A stretch of 64,000 bases of DNA from Leucobacter sp. UT-8R-CII-1-4. GTDB lineage: Bacteria > Actinomycetota > Actinomycetes > Actinomycetales > Microbacteriaceae. Made by a program: the position numbers and the translations under genes. Every line of letters begins with the position of its first letter. Positions within the stretch are counted from its first letter, which is position 1. A model generated the notes under the pieces. It made no database searches. It had not been told where the DNA came from and saw only the letters and a program-made list of their open reading frames with translations. Of the stretch, positions 26,447 to 37,619 are shown in pieces. The DNA lies in NCBI RefSeq assembly GCF_030010235.1, contig NZ_JASCRS010000001.1, positions 372,001 through 436,000 on the forward strand, read 5' to 3'.

Positions 26447-27775
26447 ACCAAAGAGCGAGACTGGCTTCACAATGTCTGCGTACACCAGCAGCAGACTCAT
26501 CGAGCCCAAGATGATAACCACGGCAAAGGTGATCGGTACCATTTTGGCTGTGTCTACCGGGCCCGGATCCTTCTTACCAAAGAGCTTGAACAGGCGACGC
26601 TTAATACCCTCATAAATCGCGCCCGCAACGTGCCCGCCATCAAGTGGCATCAGTGGCACGAGGTTGAAGACAAAAAGCGCAACATTCAAAGAGCCAAGAA
26701 GCGACAAGATCATCTGCGCCCGAGCAGTGATGGGCGCCTCATCCATACTGACAATCTCACCAGCGAGGCGGCCCACCCCGACGACACCGATAGGCCCGTT
26801 CGGGTCACGTTCTTCGGTGCCGAATGCGGCTTGCCAAATGTCGACCATTCGCTGGGGCAATCCGATAATTACCTGGGCCACCTGCGCAATGTTGTTGCCG
26901 ACAAACGCCGGAACCTCACTGATTGGCTGCTGCACGATCTCAGAAGTCGGGTTCACTCCGATCATGCCAACTGTCACCGTTGTTGGCTCACCATTGTCGT
27001 CGAGCACCTGCTCGCCCTTTTCATCGACAACCCAGCGTTCAGTAGCTACCGGAGTAACAGTGGTGCGATCAGTGCTGCCGTCGCGCTCATAACTCACAGT
27101 GAGGGCCTTGTCAGGCGAGGCACTCACCAAATCGCGAATCTGCTCCCACGAGGTGATTTCGGTGTTATTCACAGTGAGAATCCGGTCACCAGGCTGCAGT
27201 CCAGCTGCCGCGGCAGGCGCAGCCTGATCTTCGGTGGTGCACTCTTGCGTGGTGCTGGAAGCCGTTTTCACACACTGGCTGACGTAGCCGAGAGTTGTGC
27301 TGTACTGAGGCAAGCCGATTCCGGTGAGCACAATGCCAAAAAAGACGAAAGCGAGCACCAAGTTCATGAACGGGCCACCGATCATGATGATGATCTTTTT
27401 CCAGACCGGCAAGCGGTAGAAGGTTCGGTGATCCTCATCATCATCGATAGTTTCAGCCGAAGCCTCGCGCGCGTCTTGCACCATGCTGTCGAAAAAACCA
27501 GTGCTTGCATCTCGAGCCTTTTCGCCCGGGTGGGCAGGAGGGAACATGCCCGTCATAGCGATGTAGCCACCGAGCGGAATCATCTTCACGCCGTACTCGG
27601 TCTCGCCCTTGCGTCTTGACCAAATCGTCTTACCGAAGCCGATCATGTATTGCGTGACCTTCACACCAAACAGCTTTGCTGGCACAAGATGGCCAACTTC
27701 GTGCAGGCCAATGGACACGGCAAGCCCGATCAACACAATCAGGATGCCCAGTGCGTACAGCAATACTTCAGTCAC
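26444..27775 (-). CDS. RseP/Rip1-type site-2 intramembrane zinc protease
   Basis: 443 aa M50B protease. HEVGH (H25, E26, H29) lies in the first membrane helix; a second catalytic motif NLVPLMPLDGGH is near residue 390. A PDZ domain (GLQPGDRILTVNNTEITSW, in part) sits at about 190-260 between the membrane parts, preceded by GGPFMNLVLA. Such proteases cleave anti-sigma factors or other membrane substrates to release regulators, as Rip1 does in mycobacteria. No anti-sigma factor is adjacent. Actinobacterial order often places dxr and ispG next to this gene; neither is present here. Confidence 0.95.
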   Translation of the reverse strand: MTEVLLYALGILIVLIGLAVSIGLHEVGHLVPAKLFGVKVTQYMIGFGKTIWSRRKGETEYGVKMIPLGGYIAMTGMFPPAHPGEKARDASTGFFDSMVQDAREASAETIDDDEDHRTFYRLPVWKKIIIMIGGPFMNLVLAFVFFGIVLTGIGLPQYSTTLGYVSQCVKTASSTTQECTTEDQAAPAAAAGLQPGDRILTVNNTEITSWEQIRDLVSASPDKALTVSYERDGSTDRTTVTPVATERWVVDEKGEQVLDDNGEPTTVTVGMIGVNPTSEIVQQPISEVPAFVGNNIAQVAQVIIGLPQRMVDIWQAAFGTEERDPNGPIGVVGVGRLAGEIVSMDEAPITARAQMILSLLGSLNVALFVFNLVPLMPLDGGHVAGAIYEGIKRRLFKLFGKKDPGPVDTAKMVPITFAVVIILGSMSLLLVYADIVKPVSLFG

Positions 27776-27848
27776 CAGGACAGGCTACTTTGATTCGCTG
27801 CAAGGCACGCTGAATGAAGACTGCCGAAGTGCTGAATGAGCAAAACGC

Positions 27849-29309
<1,461 letters not shown>

Positions 29310-29394
29310 GGCAGCTCACCCTTTCTTGCGTGTCTCTTCGTTGAGGCTAGGGCCCAACGGATTGCTCGTGCCTGTTCGCCCGACTGTCTTCTCA

Positions 29395-29428
29395 GGCTGG
29401 AGTTTGTAGCTACGCACGAACTCCAGCC
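29395..29428 (-). terminator. Hairpin after gcvH
   Basis: A 10-bp stem (29395-29404 with 29419-29428) begins 10 nt after the gcvH stop on the minus strand. No U-tract, so it may terminate only partly and set a lower level for sdaA downstream. Confidence 0.55.
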
Positions 29429-29437
29429 CGCAACAAC

Positions 29438-29818
29438 CTAGGCGACAGTAGCGTCGTTTGCGGTTGCGTATTCTTCGGCGCTGAGCAGGGGGCCTTCTTC
29501 GCTCACAGCTACCTTGAACAGCCAGCCAGCGGCGTAGGGCTCTGCGTTCACGAGGCCTGGCTCTGCGACCACTGCTTCGTTCACCTCAACCACTTCACCG
29601 CTCACGGGCGCGTAAAGGTCGCTGACCGATTTGGTCGATTCGATCTCGCCGCATACCTCTCCAGCTGTCAGGGTTGCGCCCACCTGTGGCAGGTCAACGT
29701 AGACGACTTCGCCGAGCGCGTCCGCGGCAACTTCGCTGACACCAACGGTCACTGGGTTGCCTTCACGCACCCACTCGTGCTCTGCCGAATAACGCAGGCC
29801 TTGCTGTACATTGCTCAT
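29438..29818 (-). CDS. gcvH: Glycine cleavage system H protein
   Basis: 126 aa lipoyl carrier that shuttles the aminomethyl group between P, T and L proteins. RYSAEHEWV opens the domain and the lipoylation site is K63 in [25 protein letters not shown] closes it. Start at the ATG at 29818; the longer in-frame ORF to 29962 would overlap gcvT and adds residues unlike GcvH. An 85-nt gap separates it from gcvT. Confidence 0.97.
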   Translation of the reverse strand: MSNVQQGLRYSAEHEWVREGNPVTVGVSEVAADALGEVVYVDLPQVGATLTAGEVCGEIESTKSVSDLYAPVSGEVVEVNEAVVAEPGLVNAEPYAAGWLFKVAVSEEGPLLSAEEYATANDATVA

Positions 29819-29903
29819 TTTGTGCTTCTTTCTGCTCTTACGTTTGGTAATTACTTTTTTCGTTGGATCGCGGTCATCCAGCACTGGGCGACACCACGTG
29901 GCG

Positions 29904-31016
29904 TTACTTTTCGCGGCGGTAAAACGGCAGTGCAACCACTGTGAACGCTTCGGGCTTGCCACGAAGATCTACTTCGACGGCAGTTCCCGGTTCGGCAAAG
30001 GCCGGCTCGACATACGCCAGTGCGATGGGGTGCCCAAGCGTTGGGCTTGGCTGGCCGCTCGTGATTTCGCCGATCTTCGCATTGCCAGCCTGTACGGTGT
30101 AGCCCGCACGGCCTGCCCGTCGGCCTGTCGAGGTGAGCCCGACAAGCACTCGTTTATTGCCATTCGTTTTCGCGGCTTCAAGTGCTTCGCGGCCCACAAA
30201 GTTCTCAGTCTTTTTGAACGAGACAACTGGGCCAAGGCCCGCTTCAAAGGGGTTGGTCTCTAGCCCGAGTTCATTGCCGTAGAGCGGCATTCCTGCTTCA
30301 AGCCGCAGTGAGTCGCGTGCGGCGAGCCCCGCGGGAATCAATCCGTGCTCTGCGCCAAGATTCAGGGTGTGCTGCCAGATGTTCTCAGCGTTCTCATTTG
30401 GCAGATAGAGTTCGAACCCGTCTTCGCCGGTGTAACCGGTGCGAGCAAGGAGCACGTCAACACCGTTCACGGTCACTGCTGTCCAGGCGTAGTAGGCCAG
30501 ATCGTTTACCGCCTCGCGCTCCCCCGGCGCGACCAGCTTGGCCACAATCTCGGCTGAGGCTGGTCCCTGAACGGCGATCAGCGAGGTTTCGGCTGAGGCA
30601 TCGATCACCTCGACGGCAAAAGCCGTCGAACGTTCGGCGAGTGCGGTAGCAACAGCCGATACATTGCCAGCGTTTGGCACGACCAGATACCTGCTCTCGG
30701 CAATGCGGTACACGATCAGGTCGTCGATGATGCCACCGTCGGTATTGCAAAGCAGAGAGTACTTTGCCTTGCCGACCGCGACGATGGCAAGATTGCCCAC
30801 GAGCGCTGTGTTCAAAAAGCTCGCTGCTTCTGGACCCGAAACCCAGATTTCACCCATGTGTGAGAGGTCAAAGAGACCTGCTGCTTCGCGAACTGCCCGA
30901 TGTTCGGCGAGTTCGCTGCCATAGCGCAGGGGCATATCCCAGCCACCGAAATCGGTAAACGAGGCGCCGAGCGCCGCGTGGGCTTCGTGCAGTGCGGTGT
31001 GTTTTGGCGTGGTCAC
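29904..31016 (-). CDS. gcvT: Glycine cleavage system T protein (aminomethyltransferase)
   Basis: 370 aa. Takes the aminomethyl group from GcvH and transfers the one-carbon unit to tetrahydrofolate, releasing ammonia. Has [20 protein letters not shown] (in part), [25 protein letters not shown] and [19 protein letters not shown], all family hallmarks. ATG overlaps the gcvP stop by 4 nt. Confidence 0.97.
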   Translation of the reverse strand: MTTPKHTALHEAHAALGASFTDFGGWDMPLRYGSELAEHRAVREAAGLFDLSHMGEIWVSGPEAASFLNTALVGNLAIVAVGKAKYSLLCNTDGGIIDDLIVYRIAESRYLVVPNAGNVSAVATALAERSTAFAVEVIDASAETSLIAVQGPASAEIVAKLVAPGEREAVNDLAYYAWTAVTVNGVDVLLARTGYTGEDGFELYLPNENAENIWQHTLNLGAEHGLIPAGLAARDSLRLEAGMPLYGNELGLETNPFEAGLGPVVSFKKTENFVGREALEAAKTNGNKRVLVGLTSTGRRAGRAGYTVQAGNAKIGEITSGQPSPTLGHPIALAYVEPAFAEPGTAVEVDLRGKPEAFTVVALPFYRREK

Positions 31017-33907
31017 AGTGCTGCTCCTTCGCTAGCTGCGGTGTCAAATGCTTCGATCGGCGGGCAGGCGCAGACCAGGTTGCGGTCGCCGAAGGCTCCG
31101 TCGATGCGAGATACGGGTGGAAAATACTTGTCAACGCGCAGGCGGTCAACGGGGAAAGCTCCGCGCTCTCGCGAGTACGCGCGCTCCCAGCTATCTGAAA
31201 CCAGCACAGCGGCCGGGTGCGGTGCGTTTCGCAGCGGAGAGTCTTCGATCGAAAAATCTCCATCGACCACGGCATCAATCTCGCCGCGAATCGTGATCAT
31301 AGCTTCAATGAATCGCTCAATTTCACTGAGGTCTTCGCTCTCGGTTGGCTCAACCATGAGTGTGCCGGCAACCGGGAATGCCAGTGTTGGCGCGTGGAAA
31401 CCAAAATCAATGAGACGCTTTGCCACGTCTTCTGCCGTCACACCCGAGGCAGCGGTCAGTTCGCGCAGATCAAGAATGCACTCGTGCGCAACGAGGCCCT
31501 CGTTGCCGGTGAAGAGCACTGGGAAGTGCTCGCCAAGTCGCGAAGCAATGTAGTTCGCGCTGAGCAGTGCAGTTTCGGTAGCACGGGTGAGACCCGCCCC
31601 ACCCATCATCGCAACATAGGCATATGAAATCGGCAAGACACCCGCAGAGCCGAAGAGGGTGGCTACAACCGGTACTCCGTCGGCAATGGTAATTTCGCCC
31701 GAGTTCTGCAGGGGGTTACCCGGCAGGTATGGTTCAAGGTGCGCGGCCACGGCGACCGGGCCGACGCCGGGGCCACCGCCGCCGTGCGGAATGGCGAAGG
31801 TTTTGTGCAGGTTCAGGTGCGAAACATCGCCGCCAAACTCACCAGGCTTCGCAACGCCGACGAGCGCGTTCATGTTCGCTCCGTCGATGTACACCTGGCC
31901 GCCAGCCTCGTGCACCAGATCACAGACTTCGCGCACGTCTGCATCGTAAACACCATAGGTTGATGGGTAGGTGATCATGATCGCCGAAAGCGCATCGCGA
32001 TGCGATTCGACCTTTGCGCGCAGATCGCTCATATCGATGTGACCGGTTTCGGTGTTCGCGACCACAACGACTCGCATACCGGCGAGCACGGCGGAAGCGG
32101 CGTTCGTGCCATGCGCCGAAGCTGGAATCAGGCAGATGTCTCGCTGCGCTTCGCCCCGCGCAAGGTGATATTTGCGAATTGCGAGCAGGCCAGCATATTC
32201 GCCCTGCGATCCAGCGTTTGGTTGCAGTGAAATCGCTGAATACCCGGTGATCTCAACGAGCCATGACTCGAGCGATGCAATCAGCTCTCGCCAACCAATG
32301 CTCTGCTCGGCTGGCACATAAGGGTGAATCCCCGCGAACTCTGGCCACGAAATCGATTCCATTTCTGCGGTCGAGTTGAGCTTCATGGTGCATGAGCCAA
32401 GTGGAATCATGGTGCGATCGAGCGCGAGATCGCGGTCAGCGAGGCGGCGAAGGTAGCGCAGCATCTGGGTTTCGCTGCGTACCGTATGGAAAATCGGGTG
32501 CGTCAGGTAGTCACTTTCGCGCACGAGTGCCGCATTAAAGTTGAGGCGCTGGATCGCGTTTGCCGCGGCGGCGACCTCAGTTGACGGCACACCAAACGCG
32601 CTTGCGACCGCTGCAACATCAGCGTCGGTCGTGGTCTCGTCGCATGAGACGCCCACAGTGTCGGCGTCAACGAGACGCAGGTTCACGCCTGCTGCCTCAG
32701 CCGCCGCGACGACCTCGGCTGCGCGAGCCGGAACATCCGCCCAAATTGTGTCGAAGAATGACTCACTCGCGAGCGCGATGTCAGCATTCTTGAGTGCAGC
32801 CGCAAGAGTGCTCGCCTTGGCGTGTGTACGCTCGGCAATTGCCCGCAGCCCCTCAGGGCCGTGGTAGACCGCGTACATCGAAGCAGTGATCGCGAGCAGC
32901 GCCTGCGCAGTGCAGATATTGCTTGTGGCCTTCTCACGGCGAATGTGCTGCTCGCGGGTCTGTAAAGCGAGTCGGTAGGCCGGCTGACCCTGCTGATCTT
33001 TCGAGACACCCACCAAACGACCCGGCATTGATCGCTCAAGCCCAGCACGCACGGCGAGATAGGCCGCGTGTGGCCCGCCGAAGAACAGTGGCACGCCAAA
33101 TCGCTGCGTGTTGCCAATTGCAACATCTGCGCCCTGTTCACCGGGAGGAGTGATCAGGGTGAGCGAGAGGAGGTCGGCGATAACGGCAACCATCGCTCCG
33201 CGATCTTTCGCTTCACTAATCACAGCACTGTGGTCGGTGACTGCGCCGTTGTTCCCCGGCTGCTGCAACACGATGCCGTTAATGTCGCCCTCGGGCAAGC
33301 CGTTCGTGAGGTCGACGACTTCAACCTCGAAACCGAGTGCTTCGGCACGCCCACGAATCACTGCGACGGTTTGCGGGAAGATGTTCGCGTCGAGCACCGT
33401 GCGTCCGTCAGCGTTGGCGCGATTTGCGCGGCGCATCAGCAGCACCGCTTCGGCCGCCGCCGAACTCTCATCGAGCATCGAAGCGTTCGCGACGGGAAGC
33501 CCGGTCAGGTCAGAGACCATTGTTTGGAAGTTCAGAAGTGCTTCAAGCCGCCCCTGCGAAATCTCTGGTTGGTACGGCGTGTACGCGGTGTACCAAGCGG
33601 GGCTTTCGAGCACATTGCGACGAATTACCGGCGGAGTATGCGTGCCGTAAAACCCCTGACCGATCATCTGGGTACGCACTGTGTTTTTGGCGGCGAGCGC
33701 GCGCAGATCGGCAAGGATCTGTTCTTCGCTTCGGGCCGCAGGCAACTGAAGCTCGCTCTTGCTACGAATGTCTGCAGGTACTGCCGTGTCTACGAGCGCA
33801 CTCAGGCTCGCATAACCGAGCTCTTTGAGCATGTGCTCGCGGTCTGCCGCTGAGGCGATACCGATGTGACGGTCTTCGAATGATGAATAGCTGCCGCTGT
33901 GGTTCAC
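31013..33907 (-). CDS. gcvP: Glycine dehydrogenase (decarboxylating), P protein
   Basis: 964 aa single-chain P protein that decarboxylates glycine with pyridoxal phosphate. The PLP lysine is K702 in [14 protein letters not shown], with the glycine-rich stretch that follows. The N-terminal half has FIGMGFYGT-like [13 protein letters not shown] and the Asn-rich substrate region; both halves of the pseudo-dimer are full length. Start is a GTG at 33907 with ACGGAGA upstream; the glycine riboswitch directly precedes it. First gene of gcvP-gcvT-gcvH(-sdaA). Confidence 0.97.
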   Translation of the reverse strand: MNHSGSYSSFEDRHIGIASAADREHMLKELGYASLSALVDTAVPADIRSKSELQLPAARSEEQILADLRALAAKNTVRTQMIGQGFYGTHTPPVIRRNVLESPAWYTAYTPYQPEISQGRLEALLNFQTMVSDLTGLPVANASMLDESSAAAEAVLLMRRANRANADGRTVLDANIFPQTVAVIRGRAEALGFEVEVVDLTNGLPEGDINGIVLQQPGNNGAVTDHSAVISEAKDRGAMVAVIADLLSLTLITPPGEQGADVAIGNTQRFGVPLFFGGPHAAYLAVRAGLERSMPGRLVGVSKDQQGQPAYRLALQTREQHIRREKATSNICTAQALLAITASMYAVYHGPEGLRAIAERTHAKASTLAAALKNADIALASESFFDTIWADVPARAAEVVAAAEAAGVNLRLVDADTVGVSCDETTTDADVAAVASAFGVPSTEVAAAANAIQRLNFNAALVRESDYLTHPIFHTVRSETQMLRYLRRLADRDLALDRTMIPLGSCTMKLNSTAEMESISWPEFAGIHPYVPAEQSIGWRELIASLESWLVEITGYSAISLQPNAGSQGEYAGLLAIRKYHLARGEAQRDICLIPASAHGTNAASAVLAGMRVVVVANTETGHIDMSDLRAKVESHRDALSAIMITYPSTYGVYDADVREVCDLVHEAGGQVYIDGANMNALVGVAKPGEFGGDVSHLNLHKTFAIPHGGGGPGVGPVAVAAHLEPYLPGNPLQNSGEITIADGVPVVATLFGSAGVLPISYAYVAMMGGAGLTRATETALLSANYIASRLGEHFPVLFTGNEGLVAHECILDLRELTAASGVTAEDVAKRLIDFGFHAPTLAFPVAGTLMVEPTESEDLSEIERFIEAMITIRGEIDAVVDGDFSIEDSPLRNAPHPAAVLVSDSWERAYSRERGAFPVDRLRVDKYFPPVSRIDGAFGDRNLVCACPPIEAFDTAASEGAAL

Positions 33908-33949
33908 GAGGATCTCCGTATTGGTGTCGCATGCGCGACAGGAACTGGG

Positions 33950-34140
33950 ATCCTCCCCGCTCTGTACCGTGACCTGAGAGATTCAGACGCGTGGAGCGTC
34001 TTTGCACCGTCGGTGAGCACGGGTGAACGTGCTGCTTTCCAGAGTTGCCTCGCCACTGCGGTACGGGGGCCTGAGAGATTCCCGGGGAGGGATTGCTCCT
34101 ACGGCGCCGGGTGTGACCCGGACTCTCCCGCAGTGGGTAA
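33950..34140 (-). ncRNA. Tandem glycine riboswitch
   Basis: Two glycine-aptamer copies lie before gcvP. The conserved AATCTCTCAGG element (minus strand) occurs twice, at 34080-34070 and 33983-33973; the first aptamer opens with GGGAGAG and has GCGCCGTAGGAGCAA, the second has CTGGAAAGCAGC and ACCGACGGTGCAAAG. The spacing is that of the classic cooperative tandem gcvT RNA. Downstream, GAGGATC (rc of 33949-33955) can pair with GATCCTC next to the GTG start, around hairpin 33925-33940, suggesting control of translation start. The 33908-34308 spacer holds only this and the terminator near 34280. Confidence 0.95.
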
Positions 34141-34258
34141 AGCGGCCGATATTTGACTGTTCGCTCAGCCTAGCAGGCTTCTCCGCCGTTCGATGGTTCA
34201 CTTCTTTCGGCAGCCCGGCAGCCCGGCAGCCCTGAGAATGCCAGCCACACCGGGGGAA

Positions 34259-34300
34259 CGCAAAGGGCCGGTCGCGAACACTCGTGACCGGCCCTTTGCG
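34259..34300 (-). terminator. Terminator of the FKBP lipoprotein gene
   Basis: A perfect 15-bp stem (34259-34273 with 34286-34300), 8 nt past the stop codon at 34309. Strong GC hairpin without a U-tract, a form frequent in Actinobacteria. Confidence 0.75.
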
Positions 34301-34308
34301 TATTTAAA

Positions 34309-35289
34309 CTACTTCGCGCGCGTTGTCGCAAGAATGTCGAGCACAAAGACCATGACGTCGTCAGGTTCGTGACCCATTGCCTGCAGCTGGCTCGCGCCGT
34401 AGCCACCGTCTTCAGCAGGAACTATCGAAATCACCTGCGAGCCGACCGTCTGACCAACGAGGGCCTTCGAGAATCCACCGATCACACCGTCAGTCGTGAA
34501 ATCAATCGGGGTTCCGCGTGACCAGCTCGAATCGAAATCTTGACCGGTGCGCCAGATGACACCACGGTAGTTCACGTAGACCCGATCGCCCTCTTGAACT
34601 TTCTCGCCCTCGCCCTTGATCAGGGTTTCGACGGTGAGCTTGTCTGGAGCCGCAACACCCTCGGGAATCGTGATGGTTGGCTCACCATTTGCTGCGAGCT
34701 CAACAGTCGGGAGACCAGCGACTGGTTTTTGTGCCTCACCCTCGGCCTTCTTGAGCATGTTTTCTGGCATGCCAGGCTCAACCGAGATCAGGTCGAACAC
34801 GATAACCAGCGTTTCTTCTGGCTTGAGCTTGTACTGATCGGCGTTGTCGCCGAGCACGTCTGCGACCGGGGCTGCAGCAGCTACACGGTCACCAACTGAA
34901 GAGCAGGCAACGGCTTCTAGCGCCCAGGGCAGCATCTTCGTATCGCTCAGTTCGAGAACGGCTTGGTCGGAAGAGAGAAGTTCACCGCTTGTGCCGTTGA
35001 AAAGCGAGAGCTGCGCGTTGACCTTGTCGTCTTGCTTCAGCTGTGCTCCGTCGCCCTGGATCAGGCGAGAAACCTCAAGCTTGGCAGCCTTCTGCACTGG
35101 AGTCTTGGTGGTGAGCTTCAGATCGGCAGCACCAAGTTCACCTTCAAAGTCAAGCGACTTGCTGGTAGAACCAGCTGGCGCGCACTCAACGCCCTCAACA
35201 GCGCTGGTGTTGCCTGGAGAGCAGCTCGTGAGCAGGCCCGCAATTAGGGCGGCTGGCATCAGAGCAAGAAGTGCGCGAGAGCGTTTCAC
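34309..35289 (-). CDS. FKBP-type peptidyl-prolyl isomerase, lipoprotein
   Basis: 326 aa exported lipoprotein: GTG start, signal peptide and lipobox LLTSC (Cys about 23). Two FKBP-like domains follow, about 65-175 and 215-325. The second has GDRVYVNYRGVIWRTGQDFDSSWSRGTP, VIGGFSKALVGQTVGSQV and the catalytic-pocket residues of the FKBP fold (in part); the first is more diverged, with DKVNAQLSLFNGTSGELLSS, and may be non-catalytic. It would speed proline isomerisation of exported proteins. Monocistronic, with its own terminator. Confidence 0.9.
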   Translation of the reverse strand: MKRSRALLALMPAALIAGLLTSCSPGNTSAVEGVECAPAGSTSKSLDFEGELGAADLKLTTKTPVQKAAKLEVSRLIQGDGAQLKQDDKVNAQLSLFNGTSGELLSSDQAVLELSDTKMLPWALEAVACSSVGDRVAAAAPVADVLGDNADQYKLKPEETLVIVFDLISVEPGMPENMLKKAEGEAQKPVAGLPTVELAANGEPTITIPEGVAAPDKLTVETLIKGEGEKVQEGDRVYVNYRGVIWRTGQDFDSSWSRGTPIDFTTDGVIGGFSKALVGQTVGSQVISIVPAEDGGYGASQLQAMGHEPDDVMVFVLDILATTRAK

Positions 35290-35405
35290 TGGTACCTCAT
35301 TAGAGAATCAAAGTTTGACTGCGAGAAATCTCGCACAACGGCCTAGTCTTTCGTATTATTCCGAGCGATCCCTGTGTGTATAAATAGTCGGGACACCCTG
35401 CCGAG

Positions 35406-35411
35406 TAGAGT
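35406..35411 (+). promoter_or_regulatory. -10 box of plsC (leaderless candidate)
   Basis: TAGAGT lies 6 nt before the plsC ATG with no Shine-Dalgarno sequence between them, so transcription should start at the first codon. Confidence 0.4.
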
Positions 35412-35417
35412 CTTTCC

Positions 35418-36065
35418 ATGGCGATTCAGACTCGGGCAGCGAAGCCGGGGATCGTGTTCACGATTGGTCGAGCGGTGCTGCGCCCTCTGCTTTGGCTTCG
35501 ATATCGGCCAAAGGTAAGCGGTGTTGAGCATGTGCCCCGTACCGGCGCCGTGCTCTTGGCGAGCAATCACCTGGCGAAAGCTGACACAATTCTGATTCCG
35601 TCCTTCTCACCACGAAAAGTACAGTTCTTGGCAAAGGCTGCCCTCTTTGAGACACCAATTGGCGGATGGTTCTTTCGGCACATTGGGGCTGTGCCAGTAC
35701 ACCGCGACATCGGTTCAGCTGCGCAAACGGCGCTGCAGGCCGGCGTAGCCGTTCTTGAGGCCGGGCAAGTCTTCGCGGTTTTTCCGGAGGGCAGCAGGTC
35801 TCTCGACGGGCGCCTGTATCGGGGCCACAGTGGAGCCGCGTACATGGCCCTCAAAACCGGGGCGACAGTCATACCGGTTGGCCTGATCAACAAAGCGAAT
35901 GCCGCTGAAATCAAGTTCGGTGCACCGCTTGATTTCAGCGGCTTACAGGGGCTTCCCGGCGGCAAAGCGCGTACGATCGCGACAGAGCGAATCATGTCTG
36001 CAATTCAAGCGCTCACCGGGCAGGTTCGCACGGAAGAATACGCGGCAGGGAGCCGCGACAATTAG
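35418..36065 (+). CDS. 1-acyl-sn-glycerol-3-phosphate acyltransferase (PlsC family)
   Basis: 215 aa membrane-associated acyltransferase of phospholipid synthesis. The catalytic HX4D motif is H51-D56 in SNHLAKADTI, and the lysophosphatidate-binding motif FPEGSRS is at 122-128, followed by VIPVGLINK. An N-terminal amphipathic/hydrophobic stretch would hold it on the membrane. The family includes lyso-phosphatidate and other lysolipid acyltransferases; the exact acceptor is inference. Its last 4 nt overlap the convergent gene. Confidence 0.92.
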   Translation: MAIQTRAAKPGIVFTIGRAVLRPLLWLRYRPKVSGVEHVPRTGAVLLASNHLAKADTILIPSFSPRKVQFLAKAALFETPIGGWFFRHIGAVPVHRDIGSAAQTALQAGVAVLEAGQVFAVFPEGSRSLDGRLYRGHSGAAYMALKTGATVIPVGLINKANAAEIKFGAPLDFSGLQGLPGGKARTIATERIMSAIQALTGQVRTEEYAAGSRDN

Positions 36066-36565
36066 TTGCGCTTTTCGCCTTGTTCTACAACTACAAATCG
36101 TGCGAGGATCGCTCGCGCAGCCTGCACAGCGATCACAATGAGCAACACCATGGTGATCACATCAGCAGCAATATAGATGTAGTGCCACGGTGATTGCCCT
36201 GGATCGGCTCCGGCCAGCACCTGATCGGTGCGCGCGTTCAGCGGCGGACGAATCACGGTGATTTTCACGATAAACACTGCGGCGAGCGCAAGCACCCAGC
36301 TCAGACGCGCAGCGGCCAGACGCCGCACTCCTGGCAAGAATGCCAAGAGGAGTGTTGCGACTAGCAAGATGCCTTCCGCAACGTTGAGCGCGAAGAACAC
36401 CAATCGGCCAATACCAAGCCCGAGTGGAATGGTGATCCCCGGTGCCTGAAATTTCAGCGGCGCCTCGATGAAGCTGATCGCGGCGACCATTCCAAACCAG
36501 AGAACTGGAATCACCAAGCGCCACAATTCGTGTTTCACGGCTGCCTGCTGCAAACTGCGCTGCAC
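36062..36565 (-). CDS. Conserved membrane protein of unknown function
   Basis: 167 aa with four hydrophobic segments (about 15-33, 51-78, 85-104 and 128-152). FIEAPLKFQAPGITIPLGLGIGRLVFFALN is a distinctive conserved-looking stretch (given here as FIEAPLKFQAPG and IGRLVFFALN). I recall similar small integral proteins in bacteria but no established role. It reads toward plsC, sharing a 4-nt convergent overlap, and rsmI lies upstream on the opposite side. No start codon is strongly marked. Confidence 0.7.
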   Translation of the reverse strand: MQRSLQQAAVKHELWRLVIPVLWFGMVAAISFIEAPLKFQAPGITIPLGLGIGRLVFFALNVAEGILLVATLLLAFLPGVRRLAAARLSWVLALAAVFIVKITVIRPPLNARTDQVLAGADPGQSPWHYIYIAADVITMVLLIVIAVQAARAILARFVVVEQGEKRN

Positions 36566-36598
36566 GGTTCGCTCCGATCTGTAGCTGTCTCGCTACGT

Positions 36599-37423
36599 CT
36601 ACCTACGGTCTTTTGCGGCAAGTGCCGCAGAATATAGATCTTTCGCAGAAAGCCCTGTTGCTTCTGAAACGGCCCGGGTAGCATCTTTCATCCGTTCGCC
36701 ACCGGCAACACGTTCGAGTACCTCGGCAAGTGCTGACTCTGGTGAGACAACGCTCTCTGGAGCGCCTGCGACAACGAGCACAATTTCACCCCGCACACCT
36801 TCGGCTGCCCAAGTTGCAAGCTCCGCAAGAGGGCCGCGTTTCACTTCTTCGTGCAATTTGGTGAGTTCGCGGCACACTGCCGCTGCGCGGTCTGGACCAA
36901 AGGCCTCAGCCAACGAGGCGAGAGAATCTGCGATGCGCGACGGCGCTTCAAAAAACACGAGGGTACGGCGCTCGGTGGCAAGATCTCGGAGAGTGCGGGC
37001 CCGATCCCCCGCCTTGCGCGGCAAAAAACCCTCGAACGTAAAACGATCTGTGGGGAGCCCCGCGACCGCGAGGGCGGTGATCACGGCGCTCGGGCCGGGG
37101 ATCGCGCTCACTGTGACGCCGCGCTCTGCTGCGAGCTGCACGACCCGAAAGCCAGGGTCAGAAACAGTCGGCATTCCGGCGTCGCTCACCAGTAGAATTT
37201 CTTCAGTTTCGGCTCGCTGCACAATCATGTCGGCCCGGTCACGCTCATTGTGATCGTGCAGCGCAATCAGCTCGGGGCGAGCTTCGATATCAAGCAGACG
37301 CAACAATTGTGCGGTGTGCCTGGTGTCTTCTGCGGCAATAGCATCTGCGCTCGCGAGGGCCTCGCGCAATCGAGGCGATGCGTCGCCGAGGTTTCCGATG
37401 GGAGTCGCGGCAAGCCAAAGCAT
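36599..37423 (-). CDS. rsmI: 16S rRNA (cytidine(1402)-2'-O)-methyltransferase RsmI
   Basis: 274 aa tetrapyrrole-methylase-fold enzyme that methylates C1402 in the decoding centre. Begins LWLAATPIGNLGDASPR, then AAEDTRHTAQLL, LVSDAGMPTVSDPGF and IPGPSAVITALAVAGLPTDRFTFEGFLPRK (in part), the YraL/RsmI hallmarks. Close downstream of nothing on its strand; the unknown membrane-protein gene follows 33 nt later and may be cotranscribed. Confidence 0.96.
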   Translation of the reverse strand: MLWLAATPIGNLGDASPRLREALASADAIAAEDTRHTAQLLRLLDIEARPELIALHDHNERDRADMIVQRAETEEILLVSDAGMPTVSDPGFRVVQLAAERGVTVSAIPGPSAVITALAVAGLPTDRFTFEGFLPRKAGDRARTLRDLATERRTLVFFEAPSRIADSLASLAEAFGPDRAAAVCRELTKLHEEVKRGPLAELATWAAEGVRGEIVLVVAGAPESVVSPESALAEVLERVAGGERMKDATRAVSEATGLSAKDLYSAALAAKDRR

Positions 37424-37619
37424 GACTCAATGCTATGCCTTCGCGCCGCGAAGCCCTGCCCGAGGCCACACACATCAGTGAGAGTGACAAAAACATCACC
37501 AAGCCGCCGTTGCTCTCTGCGGTGTCTGCTCTTAACAGTCCACCTTTTTGTCATGGCGCTCGCACGAACACGGGTATTGCCCAGCTGGGCTCAGGTGATG
37601 GCCTGACAGAATAGGAGCC

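Noticed and set aside
33068-33853. A 261-codon plus-strand open frame antisense to gcvP
   Set aside because: Inside the conserved N-terminal half of gcvP; no start context or motif.
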